The translations under genes were made by a program, and so were the position numbers. Below, in pieces: positions 42,643 through 51,356 of a DNA stretch of 64,000 bases. The DNA is from Leucobacter chromiireducens subsp. chromiireducens (GTDB taxonomy: Bacteria > Actinomycetota > Actinomycetes > Actinomycetales > Microbacteriaceae): the NCBI RefSeq assembly GCF_016758255.1, contig NZ_QYAD01000001.1, positions 310,001-374,000 of the forward strand, written 5' to 3'. How positions within the stretch are numbered: the stretch's first letter is position 1; every line of letters starts with the position of its first letter. The notes under the pieces are model-generated. The model saw only the letters and a list, made by a program, of their open reading frames with translations. It did not search any database and was not told where the DNA came from.

Positions 42643-43287
42643 GTGAGCGACAAACTGCTGCATTTGGTGCGCCATGGCGAGGTCCATAACCCCGATCTGG
42701 TGCTGTACGGGCGTATCCCCGGATTCCGCCTCTCAGAGCGCGGACACCGTATGGCGGAGGCCGCCGCGCTCGAACTCGCGGGCAGCGACCGCGCGATCGC
42801 GAAACTCTACGCGTCGCCGCTCGAGCGCGCACAGCAGTCGGCGCGACCGATCGCGAGCACCTTCGGTCTCGAGATTGTCACCGAAGAGGGCATCATCGAG
42901 CCCACCAACTTCTTCGAGGGCAAGGTGAACTCCGGCCCCGACGCCGCGTTCAAGCAGCCGCGCTACTGGCACAAGTTCTGGAATCCCTTCCGGCCGAGCT
43001 GGGGCGAACCCTACCGCCAGGTGGCCGCGCGCGTGCGGCAGGCGATGGACGATGCCTGGGCCAGCACCCGCGGGGGCGACATCGTGATGGTGTCGCACCA
43101 GTCACCCATTTGGATGGCGCACCTCGATATTGCAGGCAAGCCTCTCTTCCATAACCCGGCCTCGCGACGCTGCGAGCTGTCGAGCATCACGAGTTTTGAG
43201 AAGCGCGGTGAGCGCTGGTTCGAGGTCGACTACCGCACGCCCGCCGCTGGGCTGCTGGACGACGCCGTAGATGTGGGGGCCGTATGA
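42643..43287 (+). CDS. Histidine phosphatase family protein
   Basis: The 214-residue protein has the catalytic LVRHGEVHN motif near its N-terminus, a second-core region YASPLERAQQSARPIAS and the late His motif VMVSHQSPIWMAH. It is a phosphoglycerate-mutase-like phosphatase of unknown substrate. GTG 42643 is preferred because TACAAT ends 7 nt before it. In Actinobacteria this gene commonly leads the resA-ccdA-resB cluster, as here. It overlaps resA by 4 bases. Confidence 0.9.
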   Translation: MSDKLLHLVRHGEVHNPDLVLYGRIPGFRLSERGHRMAEAAALELAGSDRAIAKLYASPLERAQQSARPIASTFGLEIVTEEGIIEPTNFFEGKVNSGPDAAFKQPRYWHKFWNPFRPSWGEPYRQVAARVRQAMDDAWASTRGGDIVMVSHQSPIWMAHLDIAGKPLFHNPASRRCELSSITSFEKRGERWFEVDYRTPAAGLLDDAVDVGAV

Positions 43288-43964
43288 TCCGCCGAAAGAC
43301 CTGGGCCGTCGCGGCCCTCGCCCTGAGCGCCGCGCTCGCGCTGTCCGCTTGCAGCAGCGGGGGAGGCAGCGACCTCTCGAAGCAGTGGCAGGAAGGCAGC
43401 GACAAAGGCTACGTCTCCGGCGACGGCACCTCCGCGAGCTTCGCGCCGAGTGAGCGCACCGATCCGGTTGAGTTCTCGGGCGAGACGGAGCACGGCGAGG
43501 AGCTGAGCTCAGCCGACATCGCGGGCCAGGTTACCGTGGTGAACTTCTGGTACGCGGGGTGCCCCCCGTGCCGTGCAGAGGCGCCGGACCTGGTCGCCGC
43601 GTACGACGAGTTCTCGCCGAAGGGCGTCGAGTTCATCGGTGTCAACACGCGCGATCAGGCCGCACAGGCCCAGCAGTTCGCCAAGGAATTCGGTGTCGAG
43701 TACCCCTCGATTATGGACATGCCGGGCGGTCGTTCCGTGCAGCGCGCGTTCGCCGGCCAGGTGCCGCTGAACGCTGTGCCGACCACGCTGATCCTCGACC
43801 GCGAGGGGCGCGTGGCGCACCGCGTGCTCGGCATGCTTGCGGGGGAGTCGCAGCTGCGCACCCTCATCGAGGAGACCCTCGCCGAGGGTGAGCAGGACGC
43901 CACAGATGCGCCCGCTTCTGCCGAGTCGGGGGACCGCACGAGCGCCCCGAGCAGCAAGCAGTAG
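43284..43964 (+). CDS. resA: ResA/TlpA-like thiol-disulfide oxidoreductase lipoprotein
   Basis: The 226-residue protein has a lipoprotein signal (LALSAC) and a thioredoxin fold with active site WYAGCPPCRAEAPDL and cis-Pro region NAVPTTLILDREGRVAHR. ResA keeps the heme-binding CxxCH cysteines of apocytochrome c reduced outside the membrane, with electrons from CcdA. It is followed after 6 bases by ccdA. The C-terminal 25 residues are a low-complexity Ala/Ser/Asp tail. Confidence 0.92.
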   Translation: MIRRKTWAVAALALSAALALSACSSGGGSDLSKQWQEGSDKGYVSGDGTSASFAPSERTDPVEFSGETEHGEELSSADIAGQVTVVNFWYAGCPPCRAEAPDLVAAYDEFSPKGVEFIGVNTRDQAAQAQQFAKEFGVEYPSIMDMPGGRSVQRAFAGQVPLNAVPTTLILDREGRVAHRVLGMLAGESQLRTLIEETLAEGEQDATDAPASAESGDRTSAPSSKQ

Positions 43965-43970
43965 CCGCGC

Positions 43971-44714
43971 GTGGGCATCTTTGAGATCGTGGCGGACGGG
44001 CAGTTGCTCGTCGCATCGCTGATTGCGATCGCCGCGGGGCTCGTCTCCTTCCTGTCGCCGTGCATTCTGCCGCTCGTGCCCGGCTACCTCGCGTACGCGA
44101 GCGCGAGCGCGGGTGCTGCTCCCGGGGAAGCACCGAACCGCCGCCGCCTGGTGCTCGGCTCGGTGCTTTTCGTCGCAGGCTTTACGGCAGTGCTCGTCAC
44201 CTTCCTTGCGGCCGCCGGCTCCGTGGGCATCTGGCTGATGGAGTGGGAACCCGTGATCACGCGCGTCATGGGCGTGTTCGTGATCGTCATGGGCCTCGTG
44301 TTTATGGGCTTGTTCTCGCGCGCGCAGAACACGCGCAAACTCAAGCTCAAGCCCAAGCTCGGCCTGGCAGGGGCGCCGGTGCTGGGCGCGGTTTTCGCGA
44401 TCGGTTGGACGCCCTGCATGGGCCCGACGCTCACCGTCATCATGGGGCTCAGCCTCCAGCAGGGATCCGTGGCGCGCTCCGTGGTGCTGGCGCTCATGTA
44501 CTGCCTCGGCCTCGGCCTGCCGTTCGTGCTTGCCGCGTTTGGCTTCGGCTGGATGACTCAAACGATGACCTTTTTCAAGCGGCACATTCGTACCGTGAAC
44601 CTGATCGGCGGCGGTTTGCTGATCCTCATCGGTCTCCTCATGGTGACCGGGCTCTGGAGCAAGATGATGTTTGCACTGCAGGCGGTGATTGACGGGTATG
44701 TCACGCCCCTCTGA
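43971..44714 (+). CDS. ccdA: Cytochrome c biogenesis protein CcdA
   Basis: The 247-residue, six-helix protein carries electrons across the membrane to ResA. The two redox cysteines are seen as FLSPCILPLVPGYLAY in helix 1 and GWTPCMGPTL in helix 4, both with flanking prolines. It starts with GTG and overlaps the resB start region by 17 bases, so the ccs proteins are translationally linked. Confidence 0.94.
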   Translation: MGIFEIVADGQLLVASLIAIAAGLVSFLSPCILPLVPGYLAYASASAGAAPGEAPNRRRLVLGSVLFVAGFTAVLVTFLAAAGSVGIWLMEWEPVITRVMGVFVIVMGLVFMGLFSRAQNTRKLKLKPKLGLAGAPVLGAVFAIGWTPCMGPTLTVIMGLSLQQGSVARSVVLALMYCLGLGLPFVLAAFGFGWMTQTMTFFKRHIRTVNLIGGGLLILIGLLMVTGLWSKMMFALQAVIDGYVTPL

Positions 44715-46362
44715 TTACGATGACGGCACCGGCGCTGGCGGCTCGCTGCGCGCGGAATCCCCCGAGCTCGGCCTCAAAGGCTGGGGTCGCTGGTTCTGGC
44801 GCCAGCTCACCAGCATGCGGGTGGCCCTGATCCTGCTCCTGCTGCTCGCGGTTGCAGCGATCCCCGGATCGCTCGTGCCGCAGCGCTCTGCCGACCCCAA
44901 CGGCGTGGTGCAGTACCAGCAGGATCACCCGACGCTGTTCAAGGTCCTCGACGCCTTCCCGATTCAGGCGTTCGACGTGTACAGCTCGGTCTGGTTCTCT
45001 GCGATCTACCTGCTGCTGTTCATCTCGCTGATCGGGTGTGTGCTGCCCCGCCTCGCGCACCACTGGAAGGCCTGGCGCGGCACGCCGCCCAAGACCCCCG
45101 CGCGGCTGAACCGCATGGCCGGCTTTTCAGAGGTGCGTGTCTCGAACCCCGACGCGAGCCCCGAGGAGCGTGCCGAGTTTGGTGAGCGTGCCGTCGAGGT
45201 GGCCGCTGGCATGCTCAAGAAGCAGGGCTACCGCGTGGAGACGCAGGAGGTGACGCGTCGTGGCGTTACCGAGGTGTCGGTGTCCGCCGAGCGCGGCTAC
45301 CTGCGCGAGACCGGCAACCTCCTGTTCCACGTCGCGATGCTCGGCGTGCTCATCAGCGTGGGCGTCGGCGCGGCACTCACGTTCAACGGCCAGAAGGTGC
45401 TCATCGAGGGTGAGACGATGGTCAACCAGCTCATCGACTACGACACCGTGAACTCGGGACAGGCATTCGATACGGGCAGCCTGGAGCCGTTCAGCCTGCG
45501 ACTGAACTCGCTCGACGTGAGCTACATGACCCCCGAGGACGGCAACATCGACGCCCTGGGTCAGGTCAAGGACTACATCGCTGACATGACGCTGATCAGC
45601 GCCGACGGAAAGTCGGAGGAGGAGCACACGATTCGTGTGAACCACCCGCTCCGCGTGCATGGCTCGCCCATCTACCTGATCTCGAACGGCTACGCGCCGC
45701 TCATCACGATCAAGAACGCGGAGGGCGAGGTGGTGTACCGCGAGTCGATGCCGTTCATTCCGCAGGACACGAACATGACCTCGCTCGGCGTGGTGAAGGT
45801 GCCCTTCGGTATCTCGACGGAGGATGGCGAGGCGACGCAGCTCGGCCTTCGCGGCTTCTTCTACCCGACGCAGGCGGAGCTCGACACCGGCGCGTTCACC
45901 TCGAACTACCCGGACCTTGAGAACCCCGTGCTCACGCTCGATGTGTTCACGGGCAATCTCGGCATTGACGGAGCCGTGCCGCAGTCGGTCTACGTGCTCG
46001 ACACGAGCGACATGGAGCAGCTCACGGGCCGTGCGGTTGACAAGAAGTCGCTGTCGCTCACGCCGGGTGAGACGGTCGACCTGCCGAACGGCATGGGAAC
46101 GATCAGCTTCGAGAAAGCGCCTCGATATGCGGCGTTTGACGTCATGCAGAACCCCGCACAGATTTGGATCCTGATCTTCGCGCTTGCCGGCCTGGGCGGT
46201 CTCATGTGGTCGCTCTTCGTGCCTCGCCGCCGGATGTGGGTGAAAGCCCTGCAGGATGAGGACGGTGTCGTGCTGCAGTACGCCGGCCTGGCTCGCGGTG
46301 ACGATCCCGCGCTTGACCGGGCCGTCGAAGAGCTGCGCGAGCGGCACCGCGAACAGCTCTAG
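44698..46362 (+). CDS. resB: ResB-like cytochrome c maturation protein
   Basis: The 554-residue protein has the ResB pattern: a first helix (MRVALILLLLLAVAAIPGSLVPQ), a second (VWFSAIYLLLFISLIGCVLP), a third near residue 205, a large extracytoplasmic domain and a last helix (IWILIFALAGLGGLMWSLFVP). ResB and CcsB form system II heme lyase that exports and attaches heme. ATG 44698 is used; TTG 44689 would add three residues. The usual partner gene ccsB does not follow here but lies at 62174. Confidence 0.93.
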   Translation: MSRPSDYDDGTGAGGSLRAESPELGLKGWGRWFWRQLTSMRVALILLLLLAVAAIPGSLVPQRSADPNGVVQYQQDHPTLFKVLDAFPIQAFDVYSSVWFSAIYLLLFISLIGCVLPRLAHHWKAWRGTPPKTPARLNRMAGFSEVRVSNPDASPEERAEFGERAVEVAAGMLKKQGYRVETQEVTRRGVTEVSVSAERGYLRETGNLLFHVAMLGVLISVGVGAALTFNGQKVLIEGETMVNQLIDYDTVNSGQAFDTGSLEPFSLRLNSLDVSYMTPEDGNIDALGQVKDYIADMTLISADGKSEEEHTIRVNHPLRVHGSPIYLISNGYAPLITIKNAEGEVVYRESMPFIPQDTNMTSLGVVKVPFGISTEDGEATQLGLRGFFYPTQAELDTGAFTSNYPDLENPVLTLDVFTGNLGIDGAVPQSVYVLDTSDMEQLTGRAVDKKSLSLTPGETVDLPNGMGTISFEKAPRYAAFDVMQNPAQIWILIFALAGLGGLMWSLFVPRRRMWVKALQDEDGVVLQYAGLARGDDPALDRAVEELRERHREQL

Positions 46363-46374
46363 CTTGCGCCGCAT

Positions 46375-46415
46375 ACAGTACTGCCCCGGGGCCTCACGCC
46401 TCGGGGCAGTACTGT
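46375..46415. terminator. Bidirectional terminator, 14-bp stem with T tract
   Basis: Arms 46375-46388 and 46402-46415 are perfect complements, followed by TTTTCT on the plus strand. It separates resB from the convergent purU. Confidence 0.85.
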
Positions 46416-46448
46416 TTTCTGGGCCGCGGTGATGCGGGAGCGCGCCGC

Positions 46449-47333
46449 CTAGCGGAAGATGATCGTGCGGGCGCCGTCCGCGAGGATACGGTTCTCGGCG
46501 AACCAGCCCACGGCGCGGCGAAGCACGCGCGCCTCCTCGTCCTGGCCGAGCTGCACGAGTTCGCGCGGTGAGTATGAGTGATCGACGCGCACGACATCCT
46601 GCTCGATGATCGGGCCCTCGTCGAGATCCGTCGTCACGAAGTGAGCCGTCGCGCCGATGAGCTTCACCCCGCGCTGGTGGGCCTGCTTGTAGGGGTTGGC
46701 ACCCTTGAACCCGGGCAGGAACGAGTGGTGAATGTTGATCGCGCGGCCCTCGAGCGCTTCGCACAGGCTCGGCGACAGAATCTGCATGTAGCGCGCAAGC
46801 ACCACCAGCTCAATGTCGTGCTCCTCGACCGCTGCGAGGACGCGTGCCTCGAATGCGTCGCGATCCTCCGGCGAGGCGATTGCGCGGTGCTCGAACGGCA
46901 CGTCGTAGAACTCGGCGATGTCGCGCACGGTCTCGTGGTTCGACAGGATCAGCGGCACCTCAATGGGCAGCTGGCCGCCACGCTGGCGGTACAGCAGGTC
47001 GTTGACGCAGTGCGTCGCGGTGGAGGCCAGAATGAGCGTGCGCACGGGGCGGCCCACGCGGTCGAGCCGCCAGGTCATGTGGTAGCGCTCGGTCACGGGT
47101 GCGAGGGCGTTCGCGAAGCGATCCTCGAACGTGTCGGGCTGCGCCACGGCCTCAACCTGCAGCCGCATGAAGAAGCGGCCCGTATCGGCCGAGGCAAACT
47201 GCTGGCTCTCGGCGATGTTGCCACCGGCCGCCACGATCGCACCGCTGATGGCATGGACGATTCCGGGTCCGTCAATGCAAGAGAGGGTGAGCACCCACTG
47301 GGTGTCGAGCGTGTCAGCAGCGATCGTGTTCAT
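46449..47333 (-). CDS. purU: Formyltetrahydrofolate deformylase
   Basis: The 294-residue enzyme hydrolyses 10-formyl-THF to THF and formate and so balances one-carbon units. An N-terminal ACT domain (WVLTLSCIDGPGIVHAISGAIVAAGGNIAESQQF) is followed by a formyltransferase-like domain: ILASTATHCVNDLLYR, VLARYMQILSP, INIHHSFLPGFKGANPYKQAHQRGVKLIGATAHFVTTDLDEGPII. ATG 47333 lies 7 nt after TAGAAT, so a leaderless start is likely. It diverges from the riboswitch-controlled glyA-folD operon of the same pathway. Confidence 0.95.
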   Translation of the reverse strand: MNTIAADTLDTQWVLTLSCIDGPGIVHAISGAIVAAGGNIAESQQFASADTGRFFMRLQVEAVAQPDTFEDRFANALAPVTERYHMTWRLDRVGRPVRTLILASTATHCVNDLLYRQRGGQLPIEVPLILSNHETVRDIAEFYDVPFEHRAIASPEDRDAFEARVLAAVEEHDIELVVLARYMQILSPSLCEALEGRAINIHHSFLPGFKGANPYKQAHQRGVKLIGATAHFVTTDLDEGPIIEQDVVRVDHSYSPRELVQLGQDEEARVLRRAVGWFAENRILADGARTIIFR

Positions 47334-47340
47334 CCGGCCA

Positions 47341-47346
47341 ATTCTA
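47341..47346 (-). promoter_or_regulatory. -10 hexamer TAGAAT for purU, leaderless
   Basis: On the minus strand TAGAAT is followed by 7 nt and then ATG 47333. Confidence 0.5.
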
Positions 47347-47438
47347 GCCAGTCTTCCCGAGTGGCCGCGCTTCATGACGATCGGCTGACGGTTGCGTAAC
47401 CGGGCGGAACTTCCCGGTTGGGGAATGTGCCCCGCTGG

Positions 47439-47444
47439 TATGCT
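47439..47444 (+). promoter_or_regulatory. -10 hexamer TATGCT for the glyA riboswitch transcript
   Basis: TATGCT ends 6 nt before the first paired base of the ZTP aptamer at 47451, the expected transcription start. No convincing -35 is seen. Confidence 0.5.
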
Positions 47445-47450
47445 GATCGG

Positions 47451-47523
47451 GTCGTGACTGGCGTACAGATGGTCCACCATCGGGGAACGACACCTCTTCA
47501 CGGAATGGCCGCTCGCCTGGGTC
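47451..47523 (+). ncRNA. ZTP (pfl) riboswitch upstream of glyA
   Basis: P1 pairs GTCGT (47451-47455) with ACGAC (47487-47491). The conserved GACTGGCG follows P1, ATGG/CCAT forms P2, and the 3' hairpin carries GGCCG then CTCGCCTGGGT. Its CGCC can form the known pseudoknot with GGCG. This matches the pfl motif, which senses ZTP/ZMP when 10-formyl-THF is scarce and switches on one-carbon genes. A TCCGC/GCGGA stem (47541-47545/47550-47554) before the GAGGAG ribosome binding site suggests control at translation or by an alternative stem. Confidence 0.92.
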
Positions 47524-47577
47524 TTGATTCCGATACCGATTCCGCCTGCGCGGAGCGAACACACTGAGGAGCGCACT

Positions 47578-48861
47578 ATGTCCACCCAGTCAGCTTTCTT
47601 CAACGAGCCGCTCGAGGTCGTCGACCCCGAGATCGCTGAGGTCCTGAAGAACGAGCTCGGCCGCCAGCGCGGCACCCTTGAGATGATCGCCAGCGAGAAC
47701 TTCGTTCCGCGCGCGGTGCTCGAGGCGCAGGGCTCGGTGCTCACCAACAAGTACGCCGAGGGCTACCCGGGCCGCCGCTACTACGGTGGCTGCGAGTTTG
47801 TTGACGTCGCCGAGGATCTCGCTCGGGATCGTGCCAAGAGCCTGTTCGGCGCGCAGTACGCCAACGTGCAGCCCCACTCCGGCGCCTCGGCAAACGCCGC
47901 CGTGCTCTCGGCAATCGCTGAGCCCGGCGATACGATTCTCGGCCTTGAGTTGGCGCACGGCGGCCACCTCACGCACGGCATGAAGCTCAACTTCTCCGGC
48001 AAGCTCTACAACGTTGCCTCCTACGGCGTCGACCCCGAGACGTTCCTGATCGACATGGACGTCGTCCGCGCGAAGGCGCTCGAGGTCAAGCCGAAGGTCA
48101 TTATCGCGGGCTGGTCGGCGTACCCCCGTACGCTCGACTTCGCGGCGTTCCGTGCGATCGCCGACGAGGTGGGCGCGACCCTCTGGGTCGACATGGCGCA
48201 CTTCGCGGGCCTCGTGGCTGCTGGCCTGTACCCCAACCCGGTGCCGCACGCGCACGTCGTTTCGTCGACCGTGCACAAGACGATCGGTGGCCCCCGCTCG
48301 GGCTTCATCCTCACGAACGACCTGGATCTCTACAAGAAGATCAACTCGAACGTGTTCCCCGGCCACCAGGGCGGCCCCCTCATGCACGTGATTGCGGCGA
48401 AGGCCACCGCCTTCAAGCTCGCCGCCACCGAGGAGTTCGCTGACCGTCAGGTCCGCACGCTCTCCGGCGCAAAGCTTCTCGCTTCCGCACTCACCACCGA
48501 GGCCTCGAAGGCTGCTGGCGTTGACGTGCTGACGGGTGGCACCGACGTGCACCTCGTGCTCGCGGATCTCCGCAACTCGAAGCTCGATGGCCAGCAGGCG
48601 GAGGATGCACTCCACGAGGTGGGCATCACGGTGAACCGCAACTCGGTGCCGTTCGACCCCCGCCCGCCGATGGTCACGAGCGGCCTGCGCATCGGTACGC
48701 CCGCGCTCGCCACCCGCGGCTTCGGTGATGTTGAGTTCGCTGAGGTGTCGGACATCATCGCGCTGACCCTGCAGCAGGCCGGCGACATCGAGGCGCTGAA
48801 GGCGCGCGTCACGGCGCTCGCTGAGGCTTTCCCGCTGTACCCCGGCCTCGAGGAGTGGTGA
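47578..48861 (+). CDS. glyA: Serine hydroxymethyltransferase
   Basis: The 427-residue PLP enzyme converts serine and THF to glycine and 5,10-methylene-THF. The PLP lysine is K234 in [14 protein letters not shown], with [25 protein letters not shown]-like [16 protein letters not shown] and HGGHLTHG also conserved. GAGGAG precedes ATG 47578. It is the first gene after the ZTP riboswitch and overlaps folD by GTGA, so both enzymes of methylene-THF metabolism are induced together. Confidence 0.97.
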   Translation: MSTQSAFFNEPLEVVDPEIAEVLKNELGRQRGTLEMIASENFVPRAVLEAQGSVLTNKYAEGYPGRRYYGGCEFVDVAEDLARDRAKSLFGAQYANVQPHSGASANAAVLSAIAEPGDTILGLELAHGGHLTHGMKLNFSGKLYNVASYGVDPETFLIDMDVVRAKALEVKPKVIIAGWSAYPRTLDFAAFRAIADEVGATLWVDMAHFAGLVAAGLYPNPVPHAHVVSSTVHKTIGGPRSGFILTNDLDLYKKINSNVFPGHQGGPLMHVIAAKATAFKLAATEEFADRQVRTLSGAKLLASALTTEASKAAGVDVLTGGTDVHLVLADLRNSKLDGQQAEDALHEVGITVNRNSVPFDPRPPMVTSGLRIGTPALATRGFGDVEFAEVSDIIALTLQQAGDIEALKARVTALAEAFPLYPGLEEW

Positions 48862-49766
48862 GCCCGGTGGCAGAGTCCACCGGCGCACAGCGCCTGAACG
48901 GCACGCAGGCCGCAGCCGACATTAAGGCTGAGCTCACTGAGCGGGTCGCGGCGCTCGCCGCGCGCGGCGTGGTGCCCGGCCTCGCGACGGTGCTCGTGGG
49001 TGAGGATCCCGGTTCGCAGTGGTACGTCGCGGGGAAGCACCGTGACTGCGCTGAGGTGGGCATCGCGTCGATCAAGCGCGAGCTGCCCGAGTCGGTCACG
49101 CAGGACGAGCTTGAAGCGGTGCTTGCCGAACTCAACGCGGATCCCGCGTGCACGGGGTACATCGTGCAGCTCCCGCTGCCGAAGCACATCGACACGGATC
49201 GCATCCTCGAGTGCATCGACCCCGCGAAGGACGCTGACGGCCTCCATCCGATGAACCTGGGCCGGCTCGTGCTGAACGCCAACACGGAGATCGCCTCGCC
49301 GCTGCCCTGCACGCCGCGCGGTGTCATCGAGCTGGTGGAGCGCAACGGCCTGTCGTGGGCTGGCAAGCACGTGGTCGTGGTTGGTCGCGGCGTGACGGTG
49401 GGGCGCCCGATTGGGCCGCTGCTGACGCGTCGTGAGTTCAATGCGACGGTGACGCTCACCCACACAGGCACGAAGGACCTGTCTGCTGAGCTGCGCCGCG
49501 CCGACGTGATCGTGGCCGCGGCAGGCGTGGAGGGCATCGTCCGCGCCGAGGACGTGAAGCCGGGCGCCATCGTGCTCGACGTGGGCGTCTCCCGCAAGGT
49601 CGATCCCGAGACCGGCAAGAGCCGCGTGGTCGGCGACGTTGATCCCGCCGTCGCCGAGGTTGCTGGCTGGGTATCGCCGAACCCCGGTGGGGTGGGGCCG
49701 ATGACCCGGGCGCTGCTCCTCAAGAACGTCGTCGAGGTGGCGGAGCGCGCAGGCGACGCCGCGTAG
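48858..49766 (+). CDS. folD: Bifunctional methylene-THF dehydrogenase/methenyl-THF cyclohydrolase
   Basis: The 302-residue enzyme interconverts 5,10-methylene-, methenyl- and 10-formyl-THF. The FolD motifs are the YVAGKHRDC region (YxxxK catalytic Lys), [25 protein letters not shown], the NADP loop [16 protein letters not shown], and C-terminal [16 protein letters not shown] 48858 overlaps the glyA stop; GTG 48855 and GTG 48867 are alternatives. It is the last gene before a strong terminator. Confidence 0.97.
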   Translation: MSPVAESTGAQRLNGTQAAADIKAELTERVAALAARGVVPGLATVLVGEDPGSQWYVAGKHRDCAEVGIASIKRELPESVTQDELEAVLAELNADPACTGYIVQLPLPKHIDTDRILECIDPAKDADGLHPMNLGRLVLNANTEIASPLPCTPRGVIELVERNGLSWAGKHVVVVGRGVTVGRPIGPLLTRREFNATVTLTHTGTKDLSAELRRADVIVAAAGVEGIVRAEDVKPGAIVLDVGVSRKVDPETGKSRVVGDVDPAVAEVAGWVSPNPGGVGPMTRALLLKNVVEVAERAGDAA

Positions 49767-49778
49767 CTCCTGGCACAG

Positions 49779-49827
49779 ACACTCCGGCCCGGGCCGACTC
49801 CGCGCGAGTCGAACCGGGCCGGAGTGT
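49779..49827. terminator. Bidirectional terminator after folD
   Basis: Arms 49779-49792 and 49814-49827 form a 14-bp stem, with an inner GACTC/GAGTC stem-loop. It lies between convergent folD and the PepSY lipoprotein gene. Confidence 0.8.
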
Positions 49828-49838
49828 TTCACGGGAAA

Positions 49839-50480
49839 CTAGTCGGTCTCGCGGGAGCGAATCTCGCCCGTGGTCGCGTCGATCGCAAGCTCTGTTTCGG
49901 CCAGCGTCTCGGAGTCGAGCAGTGTCGCCTCCCACACGAGCGAGCCGTGATCCCGATCGAGAGAGAGCGAAATGAGTCGGGGGCTCGGGTAGGTGTCACC
50001 GGAGATCCGAGCGGCCTCGGCAATGCCGATCTTGGGGGGCTCCTGCTCCTCAGAATCGAGCGTGACTTCGCGCGAGCGCAGCTCGGTGAGCGAGTCTGCT
50101 GCGAGCTCAGCCTCGTAGCCACGCTCTGGCGTGGTGTTCGTGGGGCCCCCGCTCGGGAAGCGACTTGTCACCTCCCAGATCCACTCGTCGTTCTCGAAGT
50201 CGAGATCGATTGCCACGATCTCGCCGCGCACCCCGTTTCCTTCGGACGCAAAGCCCTCGAGCCAGTCGGTGGCCCAACGCACCTCGGTCGGGATCCCGGT
50301 CGCAGGGAAATCGCTGTCCCCATGGGGGCCGCTCGCGCTCGGAGAGGTGGTGCCTGAGCCGCTCTCGCGGGGCGGCACGTTGACGGTCACGCACCCCGAA
50401 AGGGTGAGGGCGAGCGCTGAGAACGCGGCTGCGGCGGCGATGCGTCGCCGGCGTGACTGCTGAGCGAGTGTGAGATTCAT
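49839..50480 (-). CDS. PepSY-domain lipoprotein
   Basis: The 213-residue protein has a lipoprotein signal peptide (LALTLSGC) and a Ser/Gly linker. Two PepSY-like repeats follow, seen as VRGEIVAIDLDFENDEWIWEVTSRF and RLISLSLDRDHGSLVWEATLL, ending in ELAIDATTGEI. PepSY domains are extracytoplasmic and often inhibit peptidases or bind small ligands. GGAGGGAG precedes ATG 50480; longer frames run under the divergent DedA promoter. Function beyond the family is unknown. Confidence 0.85.
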   Translation of the reverse strand: MNLTLAQQSRRRRIAAAAAFSALALTLSGCVTVNVPPRESGSGTTSPSASGPHGDSDFPATGIPTEVRWATDWLEGFASEGNGVRGEIVAIDLDFENDEWIWEVTSRFPSGGPTNTTPERGYEAELAADSLTELRSREVTLDSEEQEPPKIGIAEAARISGDTYPSPRLISLSLDRDHGSLVWEATLLDSETLAETELAIDATTGEIRSRETD

Positions 50481-50644
50481 CCGGTGCTCCCTCCGGGCAA
50501 GCCAATGAGTGCCACTCACACTACCCCGCCGCAGTGGGCACCCACCGGGGGATCGACAGCCGCTCCCCAGCGGGCCGGGGCATAATAAGTTCGGTTGCGC
50601 GCCGCGCACCCCGCGCATCCCACACGAGAGCAGAGCCGACACAC

Positions 50645-51334
50645 GTGACCTCGACCCTAGCCGCACTGACCGCTGCCACCGTTCCGGCGCTTCTTGGGAT
50701 CGACTGGCTCGATCCCGAAACGCTGCTGAAGGCGGGCGGCTGGGCGGCCCTCATCCTGGCCTGCGCCTTCGTGTTCCTGGAAACCGGCGTGCTCGTGCTC
50801 GCGTTCCTGCCGGGCGACTCGCTGCTCTTCACCGTGGGCCTGTTCTCGGCGACCGGCGTGATCGACGTGCCGATTTGGATCACCTGCAGCCTGCTCTTCG
50901 TGTTTGCCTTCGCCGGCGATCAGATGGGATTCATGATCGGGCGAAAGCTCGGGCCAGCGATCTTCAGCAAGGAGAAGAGCCGCTTCTTCAACCCCGAGAA
51001 TGTGGCACGCACTCACACCTTCTTCGAGAAGCACGGCCCCAAGGCCATCATCATCGCGCGCTTCCTGCCGGTCTTCCGCGCCTTCGTTCCGGCGGCGGCT
51101 GGCGTGGGCAACATGCGCTACCGCCAGTTTGTGGTGTACAACGCGGTGGGCGCGCTGCTCTGGGGTGTCGGCGTGACGCTCCTCGGGTACTTCCTCGGAC
51201 AGATTCCCTTCGTGCGCGAGTACAGCGAGGTGTTCATCATCGTGCTCGTGCTGATCCCGGGCATCCCGATCCTCATCGAAGCAATCAAGGCATTCAAGGC
51301 GTGGCGCGCAAACCGCCGCGCAGCCCAGAACTAG
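50645..51334 (+). CDS. DedA-family membrane protein
   Basis: The 229-residue protein has the SNARE-associated/DedA pattern: FLETGVLVLAFLPGDSLLFTVGLFSATG, GDQMGFMIGRKLG, FFEKHGPKAIIIARFLPVFRAFVPAAAGVGNMRYRQFV with the conserved Arg residues, and C-terminal helices. DedA proteins are proton-coupled flippases, several of them recycling undecaprenyl phosphate. GTG 50645 is chosen because upstream codons lie in the divergent intergenic region. No ribosome binding site is obvious. Confidence 0.92.
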   Translation: MTSTLAALTAATVPALLGIDWLDPETLLKAGGWAALILACAFVFLETGVLVLAFLPGDSLLFTVGLFSATGVIDVPIWITCSLLFVFAFAGDQMGFMIGRKLGPAIFSKEKSRFFNPENVARTHTFFEKHGPKAIIIARFLPVFRAFVPAAAGVGNMRYRQFVVYNAVGALLWGVGVTLLGYFLGQIPFVREYSEVFIIVLVLIPGIPILIEAIKAFKAWRANRRAAQN

Positions 51335-51356
51335 CGCTCGCGGGGCGCGTCTCTCG

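Noticed and set aside
44689-46764. Long antisense frame (545 codons) opposite resB
   Set aside because: The plus strand encodes an intact ResB with expected helices, and the antisense product has no recognisable domain.
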